From Phaeoceros laevis (Eukaryota; Anthocerotophyta; Anthocerotopsida; Notothyladales), in NCBI GenBank assembly GCA_049999765.1, contig JBNGIQ010007409.1, forward strand, positions 1 to 32,626: DNA of 32,626 nt, read 5' to 3'. Shown here in pieces: positions 7,729 to 16,662 of this stretch (positions within the stretch are counted from its first letter, which is position 1; each line of letters opens with the position of its first letter). Below the pieces are notes generated by a model. The model was given only the letters and a program-made list of their open reading frames with translations. It did not search any database and was not told where the DNA came from. Made by a program: the position numbers and the translations under genes.

Positions 7729-9297
7729 CTAGAACTCCCCTCTAAACTCAGCGCCCTGGTCTGTGAGGCATTCAGCGCATGCTCCAAACCTGCTCAATAC
7801 ACACTGCAAGAAGGCCTGGCTGGTGCTGCGAGCGGTCTTATCGGGCAAAGCCACAACCTCCACCCACTTGGAAAAATGCTCAATCATGATCATGAAATAC
7901 CTGTTGCCTCTGCTGGTCACCGGTAGCTCACCTGCAAGGTCACAAGACCAGCGGCAGAAAAGCCCATATATGGGCAAGGGATGCAGCTGCGGTTGTGGTG
8001 CTGTGAAAGACACACGCACCCTGTCACACTGCTCACATCTAGCCACCGTTTCCTTCACTTGCGTATACATGCCTCTCCAATAAAAATGAGGGACCAGCAG
8101 ACTGTAGGTACGCTTCACACCAAAATGACCTAAATCAGAATGCATTCTATCAATGAGAGCTGCCCTCTCATGAGGTGGGGGCATCACCCTCCTACCCTGC
8201 GGCAGCAACCTCACTAGGTGATCATTCTCCCAAGCACATCGCTTGGCGCGCTGCTGGATGCGGTCTTTCATGCGTAAATCCGCATGGGGTGGATAAACCT
8301 GATGCTTCAGGTATTCCAGAATAGCTGCATCCTGCCACACATCCGCACCTGTAACCTCAGCCACCTGGACATTAGCCAGCAAGGATACAAAACCTGCTAT
8401 AGTGCTGTTCAGGTCATCATAATCCTGCCTAGCTGCTGTCAAATCCTCGCTGGAATCTGGTGGGCTGCGGCTAAGGGCATCTGCATTTTGATGTGTTACT
8501 CCAGCCCTGTGGACTAGGTCAAACTCATACTCTTGGAGAATGAGAGCCCAACGCGCAAGCTTACCACTCAACTTGTCATTTGTCATCAGCCAATTGAGTG
8601 GCTGGTGATCGGTGTACAAAGTGAACCTCCTCCCGTAGAGATAGGGTCTGAAATGCACTACCGACCAGACAACTGCCAAGCATTCACCCTCATAGGATGA
8701 ATAGTTACTCTCCGCACGGTTGTTGCTCCTTGATGCATAAGCTACCACATACTCATGACCATCATCATCTACCTGTGCCAACACCGCCCCAATGCCTAGT
8801 GAGCTCCAGTCCGTATGCAGCAAAAAGGGTCGCCCATAGTCTGGCCTCCTCAGTACTAGTTGCGCACACAACCTCCGTTTCAGTTCCTCAAATGCTTCTT
8901 GTGCAGCTGCTGTCCAGACCCATGGTGCTTCCTTTTTCAGAAGGTCATTGAGAGGTTTAGCAATCCTACTGTGATCTGGTACATACACCCGATAATAATT
9001 GGTTAAACCCAAGTAGGCACGCAGTTGGGCAACATCCCTAGGGGGCTTAATCTGCAGAATAGCATCAATCTTGGCCTGGTCTGCCATTATGCCATCGGGG
9101 ACAATGCGGTGTCCTAGATACACAACAGATGCCACTCCAAATTCACACTTTCCCGGATGACACCGCAGGTTCGCCTTGCGCAACCTGTTGAACAGATCCT
9201 GCAGGTGCTGTAAATGTGAGTCAAAATCTTCGCTGTGCACCAGCACATCATCTATGAAGCAGCGACAGTGATTTGCACCCAACAACACTATGTCCAT
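7729..9297 (-). CDS. pol: Element A pol: RT palm, RNase H and integrase N-terminus/core
   Basis: This 522-residue segment copies RNA into DNA and inserts it. Residues 14-17 are FIDD, the YxDD catalytic motif of reverse transcriptase. RNase H follows, with the expected acidic residues in HTDWS (about 163), EGECLAVVW (about 205), YTDHQPL (230) and NADALSR (272). The integrase zinc-binding HHCC motif is at His386, His391, Cys421 and Cys424. Two catalytic acids lie in CDLAGEL (453) and TDQGAEF (513). It is preceded in frame by TAG 9304 and followed by TAG 7729; in element B both codons are Gln, so this is one broken polyprotein. There is no chromodomain between RNase H and integrase. Confidence 0.92.
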   Translation of the reverse strand: MDIVLLGANHCRCFIDDVLVHSEDFDSHLQHLQDLFNRLRKANLRCHPGKCEFGVASVVYLGHRIVPDGIMADQAKIDAILQIKPPRDVAQLRAYLGLTNYYRVYVPDHSRIAKPLNDLLKKEAPWVWTAAAQEAFEELKRRLCAQLVLRRPDYGRPFLLHTDWSSLGIGAVLAQVDDDGHEYVVAYASRSNNRAESNYSSYEGECLAVVWSVVHFRPYLYGRRFTLYTDHQPLNWLMTNDKLSGKLARWALILQEYEFDLVHRAGVTHQNADALSRSPPDSSEDLTAARQDYDDLNSTIAGFVSLLANVQVAEVTGADVWQDAAILEYLKHQVYPPHADLRMKDRIQQRAKRCAWENDHLVRLLPQGRRVMPPPHERAALIDRMHSDLGHFGVKRTYSLLVPHFYWRGMYTQVKETVARCEQCDRVRVSFTAPQPQLHPLPIYGLFCRWSCDLAGELPVTSRGNRYFMIMIEHFSKWVEVVALPDKTARSTSQAFLQCVLSRFGACAECLTDQGAEFRGEF

Positions 9298-9303
9298 GAC
9301 TCG

Positions 9304-11313
9304 CTAAAATGTAACTGGTGCATTCTTCAAACCAAATGGCATCACCAGCCATTCCCACAACTGGTTGCTAGCATGGAAGGCTGTCTTGTGACAATCTTCC
9401 TCCGCAATGGCAATTTGGTTGAACCCCTGTCGCAAATCAAGGATGCTGAACAGCTTGGACTTGCCAATGCTATCAAAAATGTCCTCCGGTACTGGCATAG
9501 GGTACCGATCTTGTGGAGTGACTGCATTCAAGGGCCGATAGTCGCCGCACATGCGCTTCTCGGTCCACATGCCGCTGCTATCCTTCTTGGCAGGCATCAC
9601 TGTTGCAGCTGCGAATGACGAATTAGAAGGCCTGATCAAACCTGCTGCATACAGTTCCTGACACCGGCTATCTACCAGCTGCCATTCATGCTGGCTGAGC
9701 CGATGCCTACGCTTCCACAAAGGATCCTCATTGGTTAATGCAATCCTGAATTTCAGCACGTTGCACCTCCTCAAATCTCCCATGGAGAAAGCAAACACAT
9801 CAGAATTCCTCACTATGAGATCCCTCATCTGTCCAGCTTGGTGGCTGCTGAGCTGTGCTCCTATTGTCCACTTGTGAGCTGCAGCCTTGGTTGCTAGGGT
9901 TGCCTCCGGATGAACCATGTCTGGGATCTTTGGGCTCGCCATGCTACTGGCTGTGTGCACAAAGGACTCCTGCGCCATACCCTGCTGACCGGAGAAATGC
10001 ACATCAAAAATTGGTAGCTCCAGCGCTATGGGCACCTCTCCCCCCCCAGGTTCCAGTTGAAACTGATAAATGTGCCCGCCTGGTCCATACAGAGATGTAG
10101 TGGCCAGGTGAACTGCATCAAGAGGGGGGAGCTGAATGTCATGCCTTGTAGCACCTGGTGTGGTGGTGGCAGCCATTGCCCGAGGCTGGAAGAACATCTG
10201 AAAGGTCATGCACATGCTAAGCACCCATACCAGGCAGTTCATGTCCATGGCCCTGCCTAAAACTTCTCGCCGTTGCCGTTCAGTAACATTACGGCACTCC
10301 GTTGTATGAGCCTTAAAACCCATGGCACGTTCACGCTCAACAGCCCTAGGTTCTTCCCAATTGCGCTGCTGTAAGTCAAAAATCATACCAGGACCTTGGT
10401 CCTTGAAGGCGTGCGAGCCTGGATAGGAGACAAAAGTGGGCAAGGCCTTGCGGGACTGCCCTGGCACATTGACTGGGTACCAAGGTAGCTGCTCCGTCTT
10501 CGTCACCTCCCGAGGCTTGCGACCAGGATCCAAAATATCTGCTACCACCGTGGTGGTATCCCGCTTGGTCTGCAATAAGGCCATCTCTAGTATGGTCACT
10601 GGAGCAATGTTGGACCAGAAATTACGCAGCCTGTGTGCTTGAGAACCACATTGGACTGCATCAATCAGCAGAGGTTTGCCCAAAAAATGCTGAACGATCG
10701 CCGCATCCTTGCGCACTGCCTCCCTACGATCCAATTGTGCAAGAGTGTTCTCCAGAATATACATGTAACCCGGAGTGGTTTCTTGCATCCACTTCATAAT
10801 CTGAATGAGCTCTAAGAACAGCGTAGAGCGGCTGTCCTCTAACCCCTGCCCTCTTCCAGCAGCCGAGAAGCCTTGACATTCCCAACCAGATACTAACAAG
10901 TCCACCCGCCCCAATGCTCGCAAGTGCGCTGGCTGAATAAGCCTGACATCTTGTGGCAGCGAGGTGAAGGCCTTGTCCCATGCTTCTTTAGCAAACTGAG
11001 TGGGGTAATCAGCTTGTAGCTGCATGATCCTGTTGATAGCTATTCTCCGAGCAGTTGGGTCTACATCGCAGTATACATACCTCTTCACGATGAACCCACT
11101 CCATAGGCATGCTTCCAGACCTGAGGCCATGCCTCCAAAAAGCTCCACCAGAATGATGCCATCTTGTGCAGGAGTCCACGCCGCGTGAGTGTGCAACACC
11201 GGGGTTGGAGTCTCACCAGTAGAGGTAGACAAGGATTGCAGGTTATCCATGACGGCCTGCAATGTTTTGCGAGCCTGCCCCAAAGTGGCTGTGGTGCATG
11301 CTTGGTACTGCAC
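9304..11313 (-). CDS. pol: Element A pol: cytosine-5 DNA methyltransferase fused to reverse transcriptase
   Basis: Residues about 55-370 form a C5-cytosine methyltransferase. Motif I is VELFGGMASGLEA (SAM binding), followed by YCDVDPTARRIA. Motif IV is GWECQGFSAAG with the catalytic Cys146 (codon 10876-10878). Motif VI is ILENT at 187-190, motif VIII QCGSQAHRLRNFWSN at 221-235, and a late block ERERAMGF ... RREVLGRAMD. The AHRxRxFW and MGF/LGR blocks resemble DNMT3/DRM rather than DNMT1. After a ~120-residue linker comes the RT finger/palm (MCGDYRPLNAVTPQDRYPMP, LDLRQGFNQI, MPFGLKNAP). The coordinates start at an internal ATG-less codon: the frame really continues from the protease across TAA 11341. 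The domain itself is uninterrupted, so it could be active if translated. Confidence 0.92.
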   Translation of the reverse strand: MQYQACTTATLGQARKTLQAVMDNLQSLSTSTGETPTPVLHTHAAWTPAQDGIILVELFGGMASGLEACLWSGFIVKRYVYCDVDPTARRIAINRIMQLQADYPTQFAKEAWDKAFTSLPQDVRLIQPAHLRALGRVDLLVSGWECQGFSAAGRGQGLEDSRSTLFLELIQIMKWMQETTPGYMYILENTLAQLDRREAVRKDAAIVQHFLGKPLLIDAVQCGSQAHRLRNFWSNIAPVTILEMALLQTKRDTTTVVADILDPGRKPREVTKTEQLPWYPVNVPGQSRKALPTFVSYPGSHAFKDQGPGMIFDLQQRNWEEPRAVERERAMGFKAHTTECRNVTERQRREVLGRAMDMNCLVWVLSMCMTFQMFFQPRAMAATTTPGATRHDIQLPPLDAVHLATTSLYGPGGHIYQFQLEPGGGEVPIALELPIFDVHFSGQQGMAQESFVHTASSMASPKIPDMVHPEATLATKAAAHKWTIGAQLSSHQAGQMRDLIVRNSDVFAFSMGDLRRCNVLKFRIALTNEDPLWKRRHRLSQHEWQLVDSRCQELYAAGLIRPSNSSFAAATVMPAKKDSSGMWTEKRMCGDYRPLNAVTPQDRYPMPVPEDIFDSIGKSKLFSILDLRQGFNQIAIAEEDCHKTAFHASNQLWEWLVMPFGLKNAPVTF

Positions 11314-11340
11314 AGCAGCAACCTGGAAAAGGTGCTCTCC

Positions 11341-12906
11341 TTAAGCTGCATCCTCATCATCGGATTCCAGCATGGTCTCCTCTAACTCCTGCATGGCTCT
11401 AGAAGGTACATATGCAGCCATGAACACATCCTTGTGTTTATCAAGCTGCAGGGCATTCCTGAACAATGCTAGTGGCAAACAACCCAAATGTGTCCCTGTG
11501 GTCTGCCAGTCTACTCTGTACCATGCTTGCTTTGTCCAATTGTCGATCACAAATCCTAGTGGGTACAAAGCTTGCATTCCGAGGAGCACATCAAATTGGT
11601 CAGAATTGCTGACTAAGCATTTCAAAGTCAATACCATCTCCTCACTGGTACCCTGGTTGAAAACAAATGTGATAGGCTCAACCAATGCTCCGTGCAGCTG
11701 ATTCACATGCCCTCCTCCTGTACATACAGTGCTTGGGGCAGGCTGAAGGTGTCTGTTATCCAAACCTAACGCACCAAACAACCCTGCTCCCAGGATCACG
11801 GCTTCAGCGGCAGTGTCCAGAATGACTGCACCTGGTGCAATGCCATTCACCCGCACTGCACCCAAGTGGTTGTCCACTCGCACACCCTGCAGTGACTGCC
11901 CCAACAGCTGGCGTGCTGGCATGTCCTCAGCTGGAGCATCTAGTCTGTCACCCTCCGACATGACCTGATCTGGACCAGGCAAGGTGCAAAACACCTCTCT
12001 CACGGCCAGGGCCGTGCTCGGCAGGCTGCGTAAGCCATGCAAATCCAAGGGCAGGTAAGCTAGCCTATTGTCACCCTGCCTCCAACCTGGGCGGTATGCT
12101 GCTAATTCAGTCCAGTTGTCTATTGACACCCCTGGAGGAAAAAGAGCTTCCTGTCCCATCAAGAGATCGTAACTCTCTGCTTCTGTTACCAAGCACCTCA
12201 GCTGGAGCACGCACTCATCTGGGGTCCCCGGCTTGAACTTGATGTCCATGAATTTAGAGGTTTCCCCCTTCACCTCCTCTACCTTGCCACCTGCAGTCCT
12301 GATCTGCCAAAGTGAAGGACGCAATGCTTTCCCCTCAAGCTTCAGCTGCTCAGCTAGCCGCCTTCCTATAATTACGGGCTGTGCTCCCGTATCCATTAGC
12401 ACTACCTTAGGGGCCTGTCCAGAAATGGTCACCACTTGCAGCTCATTGTCAAGCAGCGCAGCATTCAGACGCACTGTGAGCCTATCCCCTGGTGCCACCA
12501 CAGGCCTCCCAGTGGTGAGCTCATGCAATGCTTTTGTGCTGTGAGAAGCCCATCTCAGTTGCTCTTCAAACACCTGCTCGTGCTCAGCTCCAAGAGTGTA
12601 TGCACATGCAGACATCTGCGCGGGCTTTGTCATGTCCAGGTGCCGCCTGCTGCTGTGTATTGGCACCAATGCAGTTTCCTCGCATGCCCCCATGAGGTCT
12701 ACACCTTCAGGCTGACCTGTGTCTGCAGCTGTTACAGGTAATTCTGGCACGGGGGTCGCAAACCCGGCATGTATATTCATGCTCAAACCTTCAAGCCCCC
12801 GCTTTGCTTCCATTGCCTTAATCAGATCCGTCAAGGTTAAGCCCATTTCCCTGCAGCTTAGCACTGGCACATCCAGCAGCCTTTCCACCATCCGGGTGTT
12901 GTGCAA
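11341..12906 (-). CDS. pol: Element A pol N-terminus: two tandem retropepsin-like domains
   Basis: This 521-residue segment precedes the methyltransferase in the same frame. The first protease-like domain (about 145-290) has VVLMDTGAQPVIIG with the D-T-G active site at 172-174, and ends in YDLLMGQEALFPPGVSIDNW. A second domain (about 340-480) repeats the fold with VILDTAAEAVILG (D-T-A at 364-366) and FDVLLGMQALYPLGFVIDNW. Retropepsins normally work as homodimers of one such domain, so the fused pair may act as a single-chain dimer, or the second copy may be a degenerate duplicate. Element B has only one copy. The N-terminal 50 residues match the end of element B's first frame, showing that gag and pol were once continuous. 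A TAA ends the segment. Confidence 0.85.
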   Translation of the reverse strand: MHNTRMVERLLDVPVLSCREMGLTLTDLIKAMEAKRGLEGLSMNIHAGFATPVPELPVTAADTGQPEGVDLMGACEETALVPIHSSRRHLDMTKPAQMSACAYTLGAEHEQVFEEQLRWASHSTKALHELTTGRPVVAPGDRLTVRLNAALLDNELQVVTISGQAPKVVLMDTGAQPVIIGRRLAEQLKLEGKALRPSLWQIRTAGGKVEEVKGETSKFMDIKFKPGTPDECVLQLRCLVTEAESYDLLMGQEALFPPGVSIDNWTELAAYRPGWRQGDNRLAYLPLDLHGLRSLPSTALAVREVFCTLPGPDQVMSEGDRLDAPAEDMPARQLLGQSLQGVRVDNHLGAVRVNGIAPGAVILDTAAEAVILGAGLFGALGLDNRHLQPAPSTVCTGGGHVNQLHGALVEPITFVFNQGTSEEMVLTLKCLVSNSDQFDVLLGMQALYPLGFVIDNWTKQAWYRVDWQTTGTHLGCLPLALFRNALQLDKHKDVFMAAYVPSRAMQELEETMLESDDEDAA

Positions 12907-12917
12907 CCATTGTGCCC

Positions 12918-15161
12918 CTAGTGCCCGGGCTGATCATTGATGTCCTCACCTTGCACCCCCCCAGCAGATCCTTCGGATGTGTTAAATGCCGGACTGCTAG
13001 TCCTAGCAGGCTCAGGCCCTATGCTTGGCAATGTCGGCACCTGGGTGCTTGGGCTCCCTTCTCCCAGTATGTTCACACCAGCATTATGTTGAAAGCCTGG
13101 TGGAACAACATGCTTGATCTGATATCTAGCACGCAAAATCGGACTAACCTCTGCTGGCTCTTCCTCTTTCTCGGGGCTGACTGGCCTGAATGACATGGGT
13201 ACGCTAGACCTCCATCGAGCAGGGTTAGTGGTTTCTGAAGCCAGACCTGAAGGCGGTCGCTCATCCACCACCGTTGAGACCCTCTCACTGGCTGCTGGCT
13301 CATCTCGTGGCAGCTGTAACCTAGGTTCCTCCAACCCTGCAGCCGCTCGAGCTGCCCTTCTGGTCTGTGCAGCAGCTGCTGGCACGGCCTCCCATTCGGA
13401 TGTCATCCGCCTAGCCCCCCCATCACCTCCTTGTGCTGCATAGGCACCATAGGGAAATCCAGCAGGGACAATGGCACCGGTATTGGTCTCAAGACCCGCT
13501 CGGGCCGGTGCTGGTGCTGGTACTGGTACTACCGCAGTGTTTGCGGGTTGCGCCATCCTCAATGCAGTCAGTTGTGCCTGCAAAGCCTGCAACTCAGCCT
13601 TCATTCCCTCCACCTTTTCCTTCCTCTTCTCACGAGCTGCTTTGAACTTGTTCATCTTGGGTGTGCCTTGGCTGGCCGGTTTGGCTGCTGAAGCTGCAGC
13701 AGGTGCCTGTCCTGCAACCTGCCCTGCTCCAGAGGGCTGCCCTGAATTCACCCGCTGAAAGTTCTTTTGCAACTCAGGATGAGTTTGGTAACATACGATG
13801 TCCACATGCCCTGTGCGATTGCATGTTTTGCACAGCAAACTCTCCCGTGCGTGAGGACATGAATTCGGGTGGTGGTCCGTGGCTCCACACCGGTGACATA
13901 TACATGTCTTCTCACTAACACCTGCTGCTGCCATTTTCGTGCCTCGTCCCGTTGAGGACCCTGCTGATGTGGAAGCAACAGCTCGGTTTGATACCGGCCT
14001 GGCTGCCTGCACTTGCCCAGTCTGCCCAGCAAGGTAACCAATAGGGATGCCTCCCAGCTTCTTGTTAGGGGTCTGATTGCGCTCCGTGACAGCCGAGTAG
14101 TACACATTGGCAAGCTCCAACCGGTTAGCCACCTCATACACTTGTGTCAACGTATATGACTCCCCATACAAACTAAAGACTTGAAACACAACTTGAGCAT
14201 GCAAGTATGGGTCATGCCTCTGAAGAACATTCATGAATTTCACGGCTGTATCACCCTCAGTCAAGGCTTTGGTGTCAGCTTGCAATTTCTGAATGCGTCG
14301 ATACATCATCAGCAGATTCTCTCCAGGCTTCTGCTCAAAATTCACCAACTCTCGAATCTTTTCAGCATTCTTGGGAGGAAACTGTAGCTGCAGTATTCCA
14401 AAGAAAGTGCCTACGGGGTCAGGAAAAGCATACCCTTGTTGCAACTGTGGGTCAATGCCTTGTGTAGCCACCATCAACTGTGTTGCTGTGAGCTCCACAG
14501 TTGTGGGCGCTGGCCCTGTCCCTCCTCCTGCCGTGTGTGCAGCAATCCGTGTCTGCAGCTCTGCTGCCTGAGCATCACGGATAGCTCGCAGGTATGCAGG
14601 GTTTGCTACCATCATCATTCTTAGCAGGTCTTCGTAGTGCTGCTCATACAAGTCAGCAGCCTCCTCTGTAAGATACTGCCCCAGCTGCTGGAATGCCACC
14701 TGAGGAGTGTAATTACCTCCATGCTTCAAGGTAAATTCCGCCGCCATGGCTCCATGCCACATTCGAAATTCCTTGAGAGTGATAGTTCCTGACCTGCCAG
14801 AAAACTTGGTCCTAGAGCTAGGTTGCTGTGTTGCCTCCATGTCTACCGTGGCTAATGGAGAACCTCCAACAGCTGCACTCACAGTAGTACACCCGAACTG
14901 CCTCCCTGCAGCAGCCCAAAGGCCTTCCACCGCCGTTGGTGTGCCAGGCACAAGTACGCCTCCCAGTCCAGCCAAATCCTCTTCTCCTGGCTTTTCCTCC
15001 TGCTCTGAGTCCGAGTCAAAGTTCTGATCAGTTGAAAGTGCAGGTTCTTCCTGCTTAATCTCAACCTCTACAACTGCAAGTGGCGGTGATGGAAACCACG
15101 TCGGATCTGTGCGCACCACTATTCTGTCCCGCAACTTGTAAGTGTAGGCCTGCCCTTGCAT
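12918..15161 (-). CDS. gag: Element A gag with two zinc knuckles and a coiled coil
   Basis: This 747-residue nucleocapsid/capsid polyprotein forms the particle that packages the element RNA. After an acidic N-terminal region (about 30-65) comes a start-like block KFSGRSGTITLKEF (119-132), then helical capsid-like sequence with FPPKNAEKI and VYEVANRLELA. Two CX2CX4HX4C zinc knuckles follow at 422-435 (CHRCGATDHHPNSC) and 444-457 (CKTCNRTGHVDIVC). Residues about 500-545 form a basic coiled coil (KEKVEGMKAELQALQAQL). The C-terminus is Ala/Pro/Glu-rich. The frame has no internal stop. It ends in TAG and overlaps the pol frame, which is -1 relative to it, by about 25 bases. No classic slippery heptamer is visible in the overlap. 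Confidence 0.85.
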   Translation of the reverse strand: MQGQAYTYKLRDRIVVRTDPTWFPSPPLAVVEVEIKQEEPALSTDQNFDSDSEQEEKPGEEDLAGLGGVLVPGTPTAVEGLWAAAGRQFGCTTVSAAVGGSPLATVDMEATQQPSSRTKFSGRSGTITLKEFRMWHGAMAAEFTLKHGGNYTPQVAFQQLGQYLTEEAADLYEQHYEDLLRMMMVANPAYLRAIRDAQAAELQTRIAAHTAGGGTGPAPTTVELTATQLMVATQGIDPQLQQGYAFPDPVGTFFGILQLQFPPKNAEKIRELVNFEQKPGENLLMMYRRIQKLQADTKALTEGDTAVKFMNVLQRHDPYLHAQVVFQVFSLYGESYTLTQVYEVANRLELANVYYSAVTERNQTPNKKLGGIPIGYLAGQTGQVQAARPVSNRAVASTSAGSSTGRGTKMAAAGVSEKTCICHRCGATDHHPNSCPHARESLLCKTCNRTGHVDIVCYQTHPELQKNFQRVNSGQPSGAGQVAGQAPAAASAAKPASQGTPKMNKFKAAREKRKEKVEGMKAELQALQAQLTALRMAQPANTAVVPVPAPAPARAGLETNTGAIVPAGFPYGAYAAQGGDGGARRMTSEWEAVPAAAAQTRRAARAAAGLEEPRLQLPRDEPAASERVSTVVDERPPSGLASETTNPARWRSSVPMSFRPVSPEKEEEPAEVSPILRARYQIKHVVPPGFQHNAGVNILGEGSPSTQVPTLPSIGPEPARTSSPAFNTSEGSAGGVQGEDINDQPGH

Positions 15162-15192
15162 TCCTCACTCACTCACACATCCGGTTAAAAGC

Positions 15193-15405
15193 TCAAGATC
15201 TTCGTGACCGGGAGGCAACTGCCTCCGGCCCATCGTCATTATCCATGCTAGCAGGCAACCGACACATCAATTCCAACAGCTTGGTGACAATTTCTTCCCA
15301 CAGATTGACCCACACAAATTCTGCTGAGTACCCCGTAGCTTCCGCTACTTCTGCTATGGTCATGCTTCCAAACCGTTGCTGCTCGCAGAACTCCTGATCA
15401 GGCAT
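15193..15405 (-). CDS. Small leader ORF upstream of element A gag
   Basis: A 70-codon frame starts at an ATG in good context (gcc ATG) and ends 31 bases before the gag ATG, in a different frame. Its middle (MTIAEVAEATGYSAEFVWVN, then LWEEIVTKLLELM) looks like folded helical protein and faintly like a helix-turn-helix, but I do not recognise a family. It could be a separate small protein, an upstream ORF that tunes gag translation, or a former gag N-terminus now out of frame. No clear counterpart was seen in element B. Confidence 0.4.
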   Translation of the reverse strand: MPDQEFCEQQRFGSMTIAEVAEATGYSAEFVWVNLWEEIVTKLLELMCRLPASMDNDDGPEAVASRSRRS

Positions 15406-16662
15406 GGCAACCCTCGCCTGACCCCTAGAGGTGATGTGTGTCTGATGTGTGTACTGGTGTCACAGCCCCTCCCTCCCTCTCCCACCTTCAACCAGCTGCT
15501 GGCCTAGGCGTTAGGTAGGGTTTTCACAACTGGGGCGGCCTGCAAGCTGCTGCCACACCAGGTATGCAATTGGTGCTGCCAACAAAATCAAAGAGAACGG
15601 CCTTCACGGCCTCACAACCTACAAGATACCACCAGGCCAGGTGCGCAACAGGTGCTACGAATGCCAACACAACCACCTTGTGCATGCGGCCGCCTCACAG
15701 CCTGCAGCAGCCTCGCGCGGCCTGCTGGCCTTCCAGCCCGCTCACGCCTGCAGCAGCCTCGCGCGGCCTGCTGGCCTTCCAGCCGTTGTCCGCGCTGCTG
15801 GCCAGATGCAGCCTTGTGGCTGCTCTTGCAGCTGCAGCGGGCACCTCCCGCTGGCTGCGGGATGGCCTCGCGTGGCCTGTAGCTCCTCCCGAGCTTCTCC
15901 TCGCGCGACCGTGCCTAGGGCCTCGCGCGGCCTGCCACGGCTCCACCTTACCGCCGTCACGGGCTCAGCAGCCTGTCCAGCCACCCGCCTACGGCGCGGC
16001 GGCCTGCTGTGGCTGCGCCGGCTGCACCTGCTGGCTGCAATGGCCTCCACGGCCTGCAGCCCTCTTCCACGGGTCGCTGCCAAATGCCTGCAGCCCCTCC
16101 AGGGTCTCCGACTCCTTCTCGTGCCTTGCCCGACTGGGACTGCCTCACGCTGCTGCTGGATTTCCGCACCAACTTCCTTGTGTGGACCGATCAAGGTCTC
16201 AAACCATGCCTTCCACACTCTGTTGCTCGCTAAGCTTGAGCCTAGGGCAATATGCTCAGCATAGCAGTTGTTTTTGCAAGTAGAGCGTCCACAATACCTC
16301 ACAAGAAACACAAAGTGTCAATCCTAGACACATCTGATTCTTGCGCAAGCACAAGAGAGCTGTTCACAAATTCTGTAATGCAAGAGCACGAGACAACCAA
16401 ATGGACTTCGAATGCACCAGTCTGCTGGCTGCACTTTACTGCATCTGATCAAGTCTCGTCTCACACTTGCAAGGGTCAGGGGTGCGCTACACCACAAGAC
16501 TCCAGCCTCAGAACTTGCAAAAACAACTGGCTGCTACCTGGCAGCCAGCACCCTTGTTGCGGCTGTACCCTACGCCGATAATAATAATAGTAATGCCCTT
16601 AATCCTAGTTGCTAGCTAAACCACGCTGGTGTTAGTTAACCCCTAGTTCAAGGCACTACTCC
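15406..16662 (-). other. Element A leader and presumed 5' LTR region
   Basis: This non-coding or weakly coding stretch lies between the small ORF and the copia junction, where the 5' LTR and primer-binding site must be. No TG...CA pair or convincing PBS could be fixed, because the 3' LTR is missing for comparison. The part 15700-16100 is very rich in GC and CpG and opens long frames on both strands; I treat these as composition effects. The copia junction is near 16663, where AIVMKR stops being copia-like. Confidence 0.5.
15701..15784. repeat. 38-bp direct repeat, period 46
   Basis: The 38 bases starting cctgcagcagcctcgcgcgg at 15701-15738 recur without a mismatch at 15747-15784. The repeat lies in the GC-rich leader of element A. 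It may be a local duplication. Confidence 0.85.

Larger units (their letters stand above)
7490..16662 (-). mobile_element. Element A: Ty3/gypsy retrotransposon with DNA methyltransferase, 3'-truncated
   Basis: On the minus strand the order is leader, small ORF (15405-15193), gag (15161-12918), tandem proteases, cytosine methyltransferase, reverse transcriptase, RNase H and integrase. RT before integrase defines Ty3/gypsy. The pol frame from 12906 to about 7490 is a single reading frame with only three nonsense codons (11341, 9304, 7729). The copy therefore decayed recently or mildly. Homology to element B stops just after the integrase core (LLFGRAP), so the integrase C-terminus, PHD finger, polypurine tract and 3' LTR are missing. 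It sits inside a copia RNase H gene of the same orientation. The 5' LTR limits are not resolved. Confidence 0.85.

Noticed and set aside
9855-10815. Plus-strand frames across element A pol
   Set aside because: They are opposite-strand shadows of the methyltransferase and RT coding sequence.
15564-16283. Long open frames on both strands in the GC-rich leader of element A (for example 15564-16283 plus, 15742-16311 minus)
   Set aside because: The region is extremely GC-rich, so stops are rare in every frame. The translations are low-complexity Ala/Arg/Pro/Cys without motifs, and frames overlap on opposite strands.
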